Below, in pieces: positions 25,708 through 32,887 of a stretch of 64,000 bases of DNA (position 1 is its first letter; every line of letters starts with the position of its first letter). This stretch comes from JANWZL01 sp041640815 (GTDB lineage: Bacteria; Pseudomonadota; Gammaproteobacteria; Burkholderiales; Thiobacillaceae), in NCBI GenBank assembly GCA_041640815.1, contig JBEPZO010000003.1, positions 7,713 through 71,712 on the forward strand, written 5' to 3'. The position numbers and the translations under genes were made by a program. The notes under the pieces were generated by a model. That model was not told where the DNA came from and made no database searches. It worked only from the letters and a program-made list of their open reading frames with translations.

Positions 25708-26298
25708 ATGGACGCGGAAAAATCACGCGCGTGGGACGAGAAATACCACACCGGTACGCCCGGCTGGGACCGTGGCAGCGTCAGTCCCGCCCTGCTGCAC
25801 TGGCTGAGCGCAGGTATGCTCACGCCCTGCCGCATCCTCATTCCCGGTTGTGGTCATGGCCACGAGGTGGTGGAGCTTGCCCGGCGCGGCTTTGCCGTCT
25901 GCGCCGTCGACATCGCCCCGACGCCGCTGGCGCGCCTCGATCGCAGGCTCGGCGAGGAAGGGCTCGAAGCGCAGCTGATTCAGGCCGATGTGCTACATTG
26001 GCAGAGCGCAGCCCCTTTCGACGCCATCTACGAGCAGACCTGTCTGTGTGCCCTACCGCCGCAGGAGTGGCCCGCCTACGAGGCCCAGTTGCATGGGTGG
26101 TTGCGGCCCGGCGGCCGGCTCTTTGCCCTGTTCATGCAGACAGGTCGGCCGGGTGGGCCGCCCTGGCATTGCGAGTTGGGTGAGATGCGCGCCCTGTTCC
26201 CAGCCGAGCGTTGGCATTGGGTGGAGCCGCCGCAGCGCGAGATCCCCCACCCCAACGGGCTGTTCGAGTACGCAGCGGTCCTCGAGCGGCACCGGTGA
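25708..26298 (+). CDS. TPMT-family S-adenosylmethionine methyltransferase
   Basis: A 196-residue SAM-dependent methyltransferase of the thiopurine/thiol methyltransferase family. Family features are an N-terminal Trp-rich start (RAWDEKYHTGTPGWDRG), SAM motif I ILIPGCGHGHEV, the acidic turn AVDIAP, QADVLHW, and FDAIYEQTCLCALPP. Bacterial relatives methylate small thiols or metalloids such as tellurite; the substrate here is unknown. The start is divergent from the Nudix gene with only 19 bp between starts, so their promoters must overlap the coding ends. Confidence 0.85.
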   Translation: MDAEKSRAWDEKYHTGTPGWDRGSVSPALLHWLSAGMLTPCRILIPGCGHGHEVVELARRGFAVCAVDIAPTPLARLDRRLGEEGLEAQLIQADVLHWQSAAPFDAIYEQTCLCALPPQEWPAYEAQLHGWLRPGGRLFALFMQTGRPGGPPWHCELGEMRALFPAERWHWVEPPQREIPHPNGLFEYAAVLERHR

Positions 26299-26366
26299 GG
26301 CGGGATGGTTGAGGCTGGTGAGGCCACGGCTCGACCGCTTCGACCCCCCCGTAGCGCTACGCCCAC

Positions 26367-26864
26367 CTATTGGGCCAGGTCGAGGTCCATCTGGATGGCC
26401 TCCAGCCCCTTGCGCGCGCAGGCCTCGTCCTGGGCGCCACTCGGTGCGCCCGACACGCCGATGGCGCCGATGATATTGCCCGCGGCCTCGATCGGCAGCC
26501 CGCCGGCGGAAAACACCAGGCCGTCCACCTTGCCGACGGAGAAGGGCTTGGTGAAGCGGTCCTCCAGCTCGGACAGGGGGGCATTGAAGTTCACCGCGGT
26601 GTAGGCCTTCTGCCGGCTCACTTCCAAGGTGACGGGCGGGGCGAGGGTGTCACGCAGCACCGCCATCGGCAGTCCGCCGCGATCCACCACGGTCACGCCG
26701 ACCTGGATGCCTTCCTTGCGGCAGGCCATGACGGCGGCATGCGCCACCTTTTCGGCAGCCTCCATGGTCAGGCGCGGGATGCGCACGATGACGGAGGTAT
26801 CGGCCAGGGCTGGCACGGCAACGGTGACGAGCAGGCTGGCGGCAAGGAACTTGTCTAGCGGCAT
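26367..26864 (-). CDS. Secreted GlcG/HbpS family heme-binding-like protein
   Basis: A 165-residue protein with a signal peptide ending at about ALAD (residue 22). The GlcG/HbpS domain follows, with LTMEAAEKVAHAAVMAC, VTVVDRGGLPMAVLRD, and the glycine-rich GGLPIEAAGNIIGAIGVSG. HbpS-type members bind heme or corrinoids, and others are accessory to glycolate or diol metabolism, so the exact role is open; export to the periplasm is predicted. The GGAGG ribosome site is just upstream of the ATG. The start lies at the end of the desaturase remnant. Confidence 0.85.
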   Translation of the reverse strand: MPLDKFLAASLLVTVAVPALADTSVIVRIPRLTMEAAEKVAHAAVMACRKEGIQVGVTVVDRGGLPMAVLRDTLAPPVTLEVSRQKAYTAVNFNAPLSELEDRFTKPFSVGKVDGLVFSAGGLPIEAAGNIIGAIGVSGAPSGAQDEACARKGLEAIQMDLDLAQ

Positions 26865-27325
26865 GGTCTTCCTCCTTCTTCAGGCAACAGTTGGTGTTCG
26901 GGGATGGGCCCCCTGAATTGGGCGAACAAGGCGCTGAACCAGCTCCCCTGATAGCCGGCAGCGCTTTGCCGATGGTATGCCGGCAACTGCCATTAGGCTA
27001 GGCCCGGCCGCGCGTGATGGGCGCCGTGCAGGTTGAGATTCAGGATCAGGCGCGCCCCAGGTCGGCAGGGCCAGATTGCGAGCATATTTGGTGTCCCCAA
27101 GCGGCGTGCCGTAATGGAAGGCGTTGTCCACGACGCTGATGAGGAAGGCCCGCCCCAGCATACAGGCCTGCTCGCCATAAAGGGTGAAGGCAAGCCCATA
27201 GAGCAGGACGACAAGCCAACCATCTTGGCGCACGGCGCGCAACGTTGCCGGCAACAACAGTTTGTCGGTGAGGGCCTGCACCACGTTGTGCTCGCTCGCA
27301 AGGCGACGTGCAAGCCACTTTCGAT
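26855..27325 (-). pseudogene. Fatty-acid desaturase remnant with frameshift and internal stop
   Basis: Two minus-strand frames together encode the C-terminal part of a membrane fatty-acid desaturase. The first gives EHNVVQALTDKLLLP, a hydrophobic segment, and VDNAFHYGTPLGDT up to about 27050. A frameshift then leads to LNLNLHGAHHARPGLA, the third histidine box. An in-frame TAA at 26993-26995 interrupts it, after which the same frame continues with WQLPAYHRQ and RGPIPEHQLLPEEG, typical of the family's end. The N-terminal two thirds, including the first two His boxes, are missing. It lies directly upstream of soxX on the opposite strand. Confidence 0.8.
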
Positions 27326-27427
27326 CAATTTGTCATGTCATCGGAGCAGTCGTGCAGCTCTCTTTGTTGCTCCCTGTGAGGTGATATTGTATGCTGCTCT
27401 TGCGGATGGCCAACCCGCACACAGACT

Positions 27428-27448
27428 TTTGAGGAGAATTTGAGGAGA
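27428..27448 (+). promoter_or_regulatory. Duplicated Shine-Dalgarno sequence of soxX
   Basis: TTTGAGGAGA occurs twice, at 27428-27437 and 27439-27448, directly before the soxX ATG at 27454. Either GAGGAG can pair with 16S rRNA; the second has the better spacing. Confidence 0.7.
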
Positions 27449-27453
27449 CAACT

Positions 27454-27987
27454 ATGCGTAAATACTTGCTTGCTGTGGCCACTGGCCTAATGGCCAGCGC
27501 GCAGTGCCAAGCCGCTGAGCCGGTACCGTCAAATATTCTGTATGACGCGACTAGAACAAATAAAACCATCTGGCCACTTCCGGTGAAAAACAGCGGCGAA
27601 CTCATATACAACGAGCATCGTCAGGATTTATCTAGATGGCCTAGCCTGAGCTACGAGGATAAGCGGCCTACACGCAGACCAGAGAAAGTCGATCTGCAAG
27701 GCCCGCATAACGGCAATGCTGAAAATGGCAAGAAAATCGCCATGAATACTCAGCGCGGTAACTGCTGGGCTTGTCACATTTTGCCAGGTGATACACAAGG
27801 TGGAACTGGCGGGCCACCGCTGTTGAATGTCGGTGCCTGGGGTTACAGCGACGCGTATTTGTATCAGCAGATATATGACCGACGCGTGGCAAATCCCGAC
27901 ACTGTCATGCCGCCTTATGGAACGAATGGCGTTTTGAGCGACCAGGATATTCGTGATATCGTTGCCTATCTGCAATCATTGAAATAA
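27454..27987 (+). CDS. soxX: Sulfur oxidation c-type cytochrome SoxX
   Basis: SoxX is the small cytochrome of the SoxAX complex, which couples thiosulfate to the SoxYZ carrier in the periplasm. The 177-residue precursor has a signal peptide of about 20 residues. Its single heme site CWACH is at 104-108, followed by LPGDTQGGTGGPPL as in SoxX. Met152 in VMPPYG is the likely axial ligand. It is followed after 14 bp by soxA. No soxYZ, soxB or soxCD genes are in the window. Base composition is visibly AT-richer than in flanking genes. Confidence 0.93.
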   Translation: MRKYLLAVATGLMASAQCQAAEPVPSNILYDATRTNKTIWPLPVKNSGELIYNEHRQDLSRWPSLSYEDKRPTRRPEKVDLQGPHNGNAENGKKIAMNTQRGNCWACHILPGDTQGGTGGPPLLNVGAWGYSDAYLYQQIYDRRVANPDTVMPPYGTNGVLSDQDIRDIVAYLQSLK

Positions 27988-28001
27988 GTATGGAGCGAGA
28001 C

Positions 28002-28895
28002 ATGAAAGTTACTACCTTGGTTTGCGCCGTCAGTGCACTGTCAGTTATCACAGTGGCGACCGCCCAGAATACCGGTGAACCATACCGGGAGTACACCCAT
28101 TATATCGATTATGGGAAAAATCCGAAGGCCAGCGATGATATCAGGCATACCGGTACCTGGAAATATTGGAAAGACCGTGCGAAACTTGATCCAAAAAGAG
28201 TTAACAGCGCCGACGAGCAGTGGACAACCAATTGGAAGTTCATGGATCCACCCTATAACGATACTTTGCATGGCGGCCACGAAGCTTTGGAGCGCGGCGA
28301 AGAGTTATTCAAGCAACTAAATGCAAAAGGAACGTTTGCCGCATGCCTAGGTGCAAAAAATGGGAATTTGAAAGGTTTGCGCTTACAATATCCAAAATAT
28401 CGCGAAGACATGCAAAGAGTCATAGGACTGGAGGCCGCGATCGAGTACTGTGCCGCCAAGGAAGGTATGAAGCTAGAGAATGGCAGCTACGACAATAGCT
28501 CCGTGTCTGTTTATATTGCCTCGTTCAGCAACGGCATGCCTATTAGTATCGATGTGACCAAGGGGCCATTGAAAGAGGCTTTCGAGCGGGGTAAGAAGCT
28601 GTTTCACACTAAAGCAGGGTGGGTGAATTTCTCATGTGCTACTTGCCATGTCTCATTAGTAGGCAAGCGACTGCGTGGACAAATACCTACTACTCATTAC
28701 GGTGACGTTGCCCACTGGCCTACTTACAGGACGAAAGATGAATTACAGTCATTGCATGTCCGCTTTACTGAATGCAATCGGAATTCCGGAGTACAACCGC
28801 TTAAGGTAGGAAGTCAGGAATACACCGACATCGAGGTGTTTTTGACGGCGCTCAGCAACGGTTACCCCGTGGCCGTACCAAGTGCTCGCGACTGA
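28002..28895 (+). CDS. soxA: Sulfur oxidation c-type cytochrome SoxA (monoheme)
   Basis: SoxA is the catalytic subunit of SoxAX, forming the thiosulfate-SoxYZ disulfide linkage. The ATG at 28002 (GGAG 8 nt upstream) gives 297 residues with a signal peptide to about residue 21. The C-terminal heme site is CATCH at 212-216. The active-site cysteine heme ligand is Cys258 in FTECNRNSG, followed by GSQEYTDIE, a strong SoxA signature. The N-terminal heme motif of diheme SoxA is absent; Cys115 and Cys150 instead suggest a disulfide, so this is the monoheme class. Monoheme complexes elsewhere sometimes include SoxK, which I do not see here. A terminator follows at 28902. Confidence 0.93.
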   Translation: MKVTTLVCAVSALSVITVATAQNTGEPYREYTHYIDYGKNPKASDDIRHTGTWKYWKDRAKLDPKRVNSADEQWTTNWKFMDPPYNDTLHGGHEALERGEELFKQLNAKGTFAACLGAKNGNLKGLRLQYPKYREDMQRVIGLEAAIEYCAAKEGMKLENGSYDNSSVSVYIASFSNGMPISIDVTKGPLKEAFERGKKLFHTKAGWVNFSCATCHVSLVGKRLRGQIPTTHYGDVAHWPTYRTKDELQSLHVRFTECNRNSGVQPLKVGSQEYTDIEVFLTALSNGYPVAVPSARD

Positions 28896-28901
28896 CCAAC
28901 A

Positions 28902-28945
28902 GGGCCGCGTGGGTATGCCACGCGGCCCGGAAGTTAATTTTTCTT
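28902..28945 (+). terminator. Terminator of soxXA
   Basis: An 11-bp perfect stem (28902-28912 with 28918-28928, GGGCCGCGTGG) and a 5-nt loop lie 6 bp after the soxA stop. T-rich sequence begins about 10 nt later, at roughly 28936. Confidence 0.7.
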
Positions 28946-29107
28946 TTTCGCGCCACAGCTGACCGTTTGTCAAGTCTTGCGGTAAATCGAACCGCAAACC
29001 GGGCCATACAGCCGCTCACGGCTTTCTTCAACGCACCTTAACTATGTCGAGAATGTCGTAGGGCCACACCAACTGAAATGAGTGCCGGATACGGTGTTTT
29101 AGGCGCC

Positions 29108-29926
29108 CTAGCGCCTTTGTGGGTCTTCTGAGGCTACGAGCTGCTTAATCACACGCGCGGCGGCCAGTAAGCCGAAGGTCGCCGTTACGCACACCGATGA
29201 GCCATAGCCGGCGCAGTTGAGGCCGTGGATACGGCCATCCGCCGGGCGTTCGTAACAGACACCACCCTCCCCCCGGGGATAGCGCAAGGGTTCGGTAGAG
29301 TAGACGCACTCGACACCGAAGCGGCGTCCCGCTTCGCGCGGGAAGCCGTGCCGACGGCGCAGGTTGGCGCGCAGCTTGGCGAGCAGCGGGTCGCCGCTGG
29401 TCAAGGCCAGATCGCTGACCCTCACCTGGGCGGGGTCGGTGCGTCCGCCCGCGCCGCCGACACAAGTCAGCGACAGGCGCGCGCGCAGACAGTACACCAC
29501 CAGGGCGGTCTTGGCGCGCGCATTGTCGATGGCGTCGACGACATGGTCGTAACCGCCGGCGAGCAATGCGGCCACGTTGGCCTCGGTGAGGAATTCTTCC
29601 ACACAGTTCAGACGGCAACCCGGATGAATCTGCTGGATGCGTGCGGCCATCGCCTGGACCTTGGCCATGCCCAGGGTGACATCGAGGGCATGCACCTGGC
29701 GGTTGATGTTCGACTCCGCCACATGATCCGGGTCGATCAGGGTCAGGGCGCCGATGCCACTGCGGGCTAGGGCCTCAGCCACCCAGGAGCCGACGCCGCC
29801 GATGCCGATCACGCACACCTTGGCGCGCGCCAGCCGCTCCAAGGCCCCGCTGCCATAGAGGCGACGCACGCCGGCGAAACGGCGTTCCATGTCGAGGGTA
29901 GGCGGGCTGGGATAGAGGTCGCTCAT
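29108..29926 (-). CDS. tcdA: tRNA threonylcarbamoyladenosine dehydratase
   Basis: TcdA (CsdL) is an E1-like enzyme that cyclises t6A37 of tRNA to ct6A using ATP. The 272-residue product has the ubiquitin-activating fold. Visible motifs are RRLYG, the nucleotide loop VIGIGGVGSWVAEALARSGIG, NINRQ, and VVDAIDNARAKTALV. The active region VGGAGGRTDPAQ is present, and the C-terminal half is shared with YgdL proteins. A small stem GGCGC/GCGCC at 29102-29115 overlaps the stop codon and precedes TAAAA on the minus strand. The 230 bp between its start and the divergent transglycosylase gene hold no gene I can support. Confidence 0.93.
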   Translation of the reverse strand: MSDLYPSPPTLDMERRFAGVRRLYGSGALERLARAKVCVIGIGGVGSWVAEALARSGIGALTLIDPDHVAESNINRQVHALDVTLGMAKVQAMAARIQQIHPGCRLNCVEEFLTEANVAALLAGGYDHVVDAIDNARAKTALVVYCLRARLSLTCVGGAGGRTDPAQVRVSDLALTSGDPLLAKLRANLRRRHGFPREAGRRFGVECVYSTEPLRYPRGEGGVCYERPADGRIHGLNCAGYGSSVCVTATFGLLAAARVIKQLVASEDPQRR

Positions 29927-30156
29927 GCGCGGCTAGGCAAAAAGCGGGCTGCTCATATGGTGCAGCCCCTGCCAGCGGGCGTCCATAGGCCATGTCTTGA
30001 GCGGAGGGAGGGCAAGGGAAATGCGCATGAGCCGGCCATGGCTTAAGTGCAGAAAACGGCGGCAGTAGGCGAAAGAGCGCCTGCGTGGCATCATGCGGCA
30101 CCGATGGCTAGCGTGCCTGTCCAACTCTGCAACGCCTGCCTGCATCACCTTCGAGC

Positions 30157-31464
30157 ATGAACCACACCGTCCACCGCCGCCGCTGGCGCGCACTGCTGCT
30201 CAGCCTGCCAAGCGGCCTGTTGGCCATTGCCAGCGCGCCGCTACACGCGCAGGCGACACTCGACCCATTCGCCGTATGGCTACAGGAGGTGCGCAAAGAG
30301 GCCCTGGCGCGCGGCATCAGCCCTGCGACCCTCGATCGGGTGCTGACTGGACTCACCCCCATCCCGAGCGTGCAGGAACTCGATCGCCGGCAACCGGAAT
30401 TCGTCGAGACCTTTCTCGATTATCTCGAGCGTCGCGTCACCCCTGCCCGCATCGAGGAAGGACGCAAGCAGCTCCAACAGCAGCAGGCCCTGCTGGCCGA
30501 GATCCACAGCCGCTATGGCATCCCCCCCCAGATCCTGGTCGCCTTATGGGGGCTTGAGACGAATTACGGCGCCCACCTGGGCGATTTCCCGGTGCCTGCC
30601 GCCCTGGCCACCCTGGCCTACGACGCGCGACGCAGCCAGTTCTTCCGCGAGCAGCTCTTCAGTGCCTTAAGCATCCTGGATGCCGGTCACGTCCTACCCG
30701 AGGCGATGAAGGGCTCCTGGGCCGGAGCGATGGGGCATCTGCAATTTATGCCCACCACCTTTGTCGCTTACGCGGTAGATGCCGACGGCGACGGTCGCAA
30801 GGACCTCTGGCGCTCACTGCCAGATGCCTTCGCCTCGGCCGCCAACTACTTGAGGCGCCTGGGCTGGCGCGGTGAGGAGCCCTGGGGGCGCGAGGTACGC
30901 CTGCCCGCCGGCTTCGACTGGGAGTTGGCGCAACCCGGCGTGAGCAAGCCGGTCGACGCCTGGTCTGCCCTGGGGGTGACCCAGGCCGACGGCAGTCCTC
31001 TGCCGCCCTCCGATCCCGCAGGCGCCATCGTCGCGCCGCAAGGCCACAAGGGCCCTGTTTTCCTGATCTACCCGAACTTCTACCACCTGCTCTCCTGGAA
31101 CAGGTCCATCCACTACGCACTCGCGGTCGGTCACCTGTCCGACCGTCTGCGTGGCTTGCCGCCGCTGCGTTTGGGCCAGGAGGCGCGGCATGAACGGCTC
31201 AGCCGCCGTGACATCGCCGAACTGCAGCGCCAGCTCACCGCCTTGGGGTTCTCGGCCGGTGAGCCCGACGGGATCGTGGGCGCACGCACGCGGATGGCGC
31301 TCCAGGCCTTCCAGCGCAGCGTCGGCCTGCCGCAAGACGGCTATCCCTCTGCCGAGGTGTTGGCGCGTGTGCGCGAGGTGGCGGTGCAGCGCGGCCTCAC
31401 TGCAGCGCGCGTCGACCCGCCGAGCGAGGCGGTCATGACCATAACCCCCGTTAGCGTGCAATGA
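30157..31464 (+). CDS. Lytic murein transglycosylase, MltB family with PG-binding domain
   Basis: This enzyme cleaves the glycan strand of peptidoglycan with 1,6-anhydro ring formation. The 435-residue precursor has a signal peptide to about residue 31 (no lipobox, so soluble periplasmic). The SLT_2 (MltB) domain covers about 35-335, with the catalytic Glu in LWGLETNYG and GAMGHLQFMPTTF. A C-terminal peptidoglycan-binding domain type 1 (about 345-405) has LQRQLTALGFSAGEPDGIVG. It is divergent from tcdA and stands alone. Confidence 0.93.
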   Translation: MNHTVHRRRWRALLLSLPSGLLAIASAPLHAQATLDPFAVWLQEVRKEALARGISPATLDRVLTGLTPIPSVQELDRRQPEFVETFLDYLERRVTPARIEEGRKQLQQQQALLAEIHSRYGIPPQILVALWGLETNYGAHLGDFPVPAALATLAYDARRSQFFREQLFSALSILDAGHVLPEAMKGSWAGAMGHLQFMPTTFVAYAVDADGDGRKDLWRSLPDAFASAANYLRRLGWRGEEPWGREVRLPAGFDWELAQPGVSKPVDAWSALGVTQADGSPLPPSDPAGAIVAPQGHKGPVFLIYPNFYHLLSWNRSIHYALAVGHLSDRLRGLPPLRLGQEARHERLSRRDIAELQRQLTALGFSAGEPDGIVGARTRMALQAFQRSVGLPQDGYPSAEVLARVREVAVQRGLTAARVDPPSEAVMTITPVSVQ

Positions 31465-31610
31465 GCTTGACGCGAGGGGGCATCGCGCGCATGCTGGCGG
31501 ACATGCACGGCCCCCAGCATCCTCCCGCAAGCGCAGCCCACCGCACACGCGGCGGCCGCTTGCCGTGATGGGGTGGTCAGTGCGTTGCGAACCCTTTATA
31601 GCGAGCTGAC

Positions 31611-32168
31611 ATGCTACCTGCCCTCCCGCACGCTTTAAGCCAGGCAGAGCTCATGCGACTGGATGACTTTCTGCACTCGCCTGCCTGCGGGCGCGACGCC
31701 ATGGGGCTATCCTATGCGCATGGCTTCCTCACGGCCATGGTGAGCGGCCCCGAGCAGCTTGAAACCGGCGAGTGGCTGCGCCTGGTATTTGACGAGCCGG
31801 TGTTCGAAGACGGCGCCCAGGCGCAGGAGGTGCTCGGTCTGGCGCTACGCCTCTACCAAGATATCGAGACCAGACTCGACGCGCCGGGGGGCTTCCAACC
31901 GATTCTCCAACTGTACCGCGACGCGGCTGGACAAGCGCACGTCGATGCCGCCGCGTGGTGCCAGGGTTACCGTGCCGGCATGAGCCTGTGCGCAGAGCAA
32001 TGGGCAAGCGGCAGCGCCGGGCGGCTCGGGGCCATGCTCGCCCCCATCGTCACCCTGGCAGGTCAGCCGCCGGCGCTGCTCGGGCCGCGCTACCCCCAGC
32101 TCTGCGCCCAACTGCCACTGGCCGTGCAGGCCATCTACCGCTACTGGCGCGCGCAAGCCTCGACGTGA
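31611..32168 (+). CDS. UPF0149 / YecA-YgfB family protein
   Basis: A 185-residue UPF0149 protein. It has the typical segment MGLSYAHGFLTAMVSGPE, WCQGYRAGMSLC, and a mid-protein acidic helix. The C-terminal SEC-C zinc motif found in E. coli YecA is absent, so it is a domain-only member. Function is not established for the family. The ATG at 31611 follows GCGAG. It lies convergent with the acidic repeat protein gene. Confidence 0.8.
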   Translation: MLPALPHALSQAELMRLDDFLHSPACGRDAMGLSYAHGFLTAMVSGPEQLETGEWLRLVFDEPVFEDGAQAQEVLGLALRLYQDIETRLDAPGGFQPILQLYRDAAGQAHVDAAAWCQGYRAGMSLCAEQWASGSAGRLGAMLAPIVTLAGQPPALLGPRYPQLCAQLPLAVQAIYRYWRAQAST

Positions 32169-32291
32169 TCGCCGGCTCCTGCGCCGCGGCGCGCCCGCCC
32201 TCGTCTTGCCGTGGGCCGTGCAAGGGGCTTGCCAAGCTGGATATGTTGCAACCAGCGCAGGCGACAATTCGCCGACCTGCCGTGCCGGCGC

Positions 32292-32780
32292 TCACTCGTA
32301 ATGGATGAACTCCTCGGCCGGGGTGTCTTCGCCGTAGCGGTCGATGAGACCCTCGAGCTCCTCGTATAGGGTCTCGTCCTCATCCTCGTCGAGCACGCCC
32401 TCGCCCACGAGATGGGCCACCAGCCCGTCGTCCATGGCCTCGATCACGTCGCCGAGGGTCGGCGGCCGACCCGACTGTTCCATCACCGCCTCGATCACGC
32501 GGCTCAACGCCTCGCTCGCAGTTGGCCGGATAAAGTCGCTTGCCGGCGCCTCGACGCCGAATTCGTCGATGAGACGATCCAACTCGGAGAGCAGCGTTTC
32601 ACTCGTCTCGGGATGCAGGAGGTCGGCATCGTAATGCTCACCCGCCTCGCCGGTGGCCAAGGCTGCGCGCACCGATCCCAGCGTGGCGGGTTCGAGGGCA
32701 TCTGGATTGCTGGCATGGGCCTCGAGGATCTGGGCCAGCTCGGGAGAAACGCGACTGGCAACATCGATACTGCGGATCAT
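32292..32780 (-). CDS. Acidic protein with an internal repeat, unknown function
   Basis: I do not recognise this 162-residue protein. The ATG at 32780 has AAGGGAG 8 nt upstream; an in-frame start at 32810 is less likely. It is strongly acidic and has no signal peptide, membrane segment or Cys. A 24-residue unit occurs twice, at 61-84 and 136-159, with the shared pattern ET.L.EL..LID.(F/Y)G...PA..FI. The first repeat is followed by a Pro-Thr-Ala-Ser linker and a helical middle. The protein may be a small cytosolic adaptor, but nothing shows this. It sits just upstream of an RND permease gene on the same strand, 107 bp away. Confidence 0.7.
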   Translation of the reverse strand: MIRSIDVASRVSPELAQILEAHASNPDALEPATLGSVRAALATGEAGEHYDADLLHPETSETLLSELDRLIDEFGVEAPASDFIRPTASEALSRVIEAVMEQSGRPPTLGDVIEAMDDGLVAHLVGEGVLDEDEDETLYEELEGLIDRYGEDTPAEEFIHYE

Positions 32781-32887
32781 GCTGCATCTCCCTTCTTCAT
32801 GGGCAAGCATCGAGTCTTTACTTTCTTTGTAATCAGCGCCGCGGCGGCGTCAAGTCGTGCGCTCAACTCAGGCCACGGCAACGCCGC

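Noticed and set aside
29933..30193. 86-residue minus-strand open frame between tcdA and the transglycosylase gene
   Set aside because: It overlaps the start of the transglycosylase gene, is Arg/Ser-rich, and shows no family pattern.
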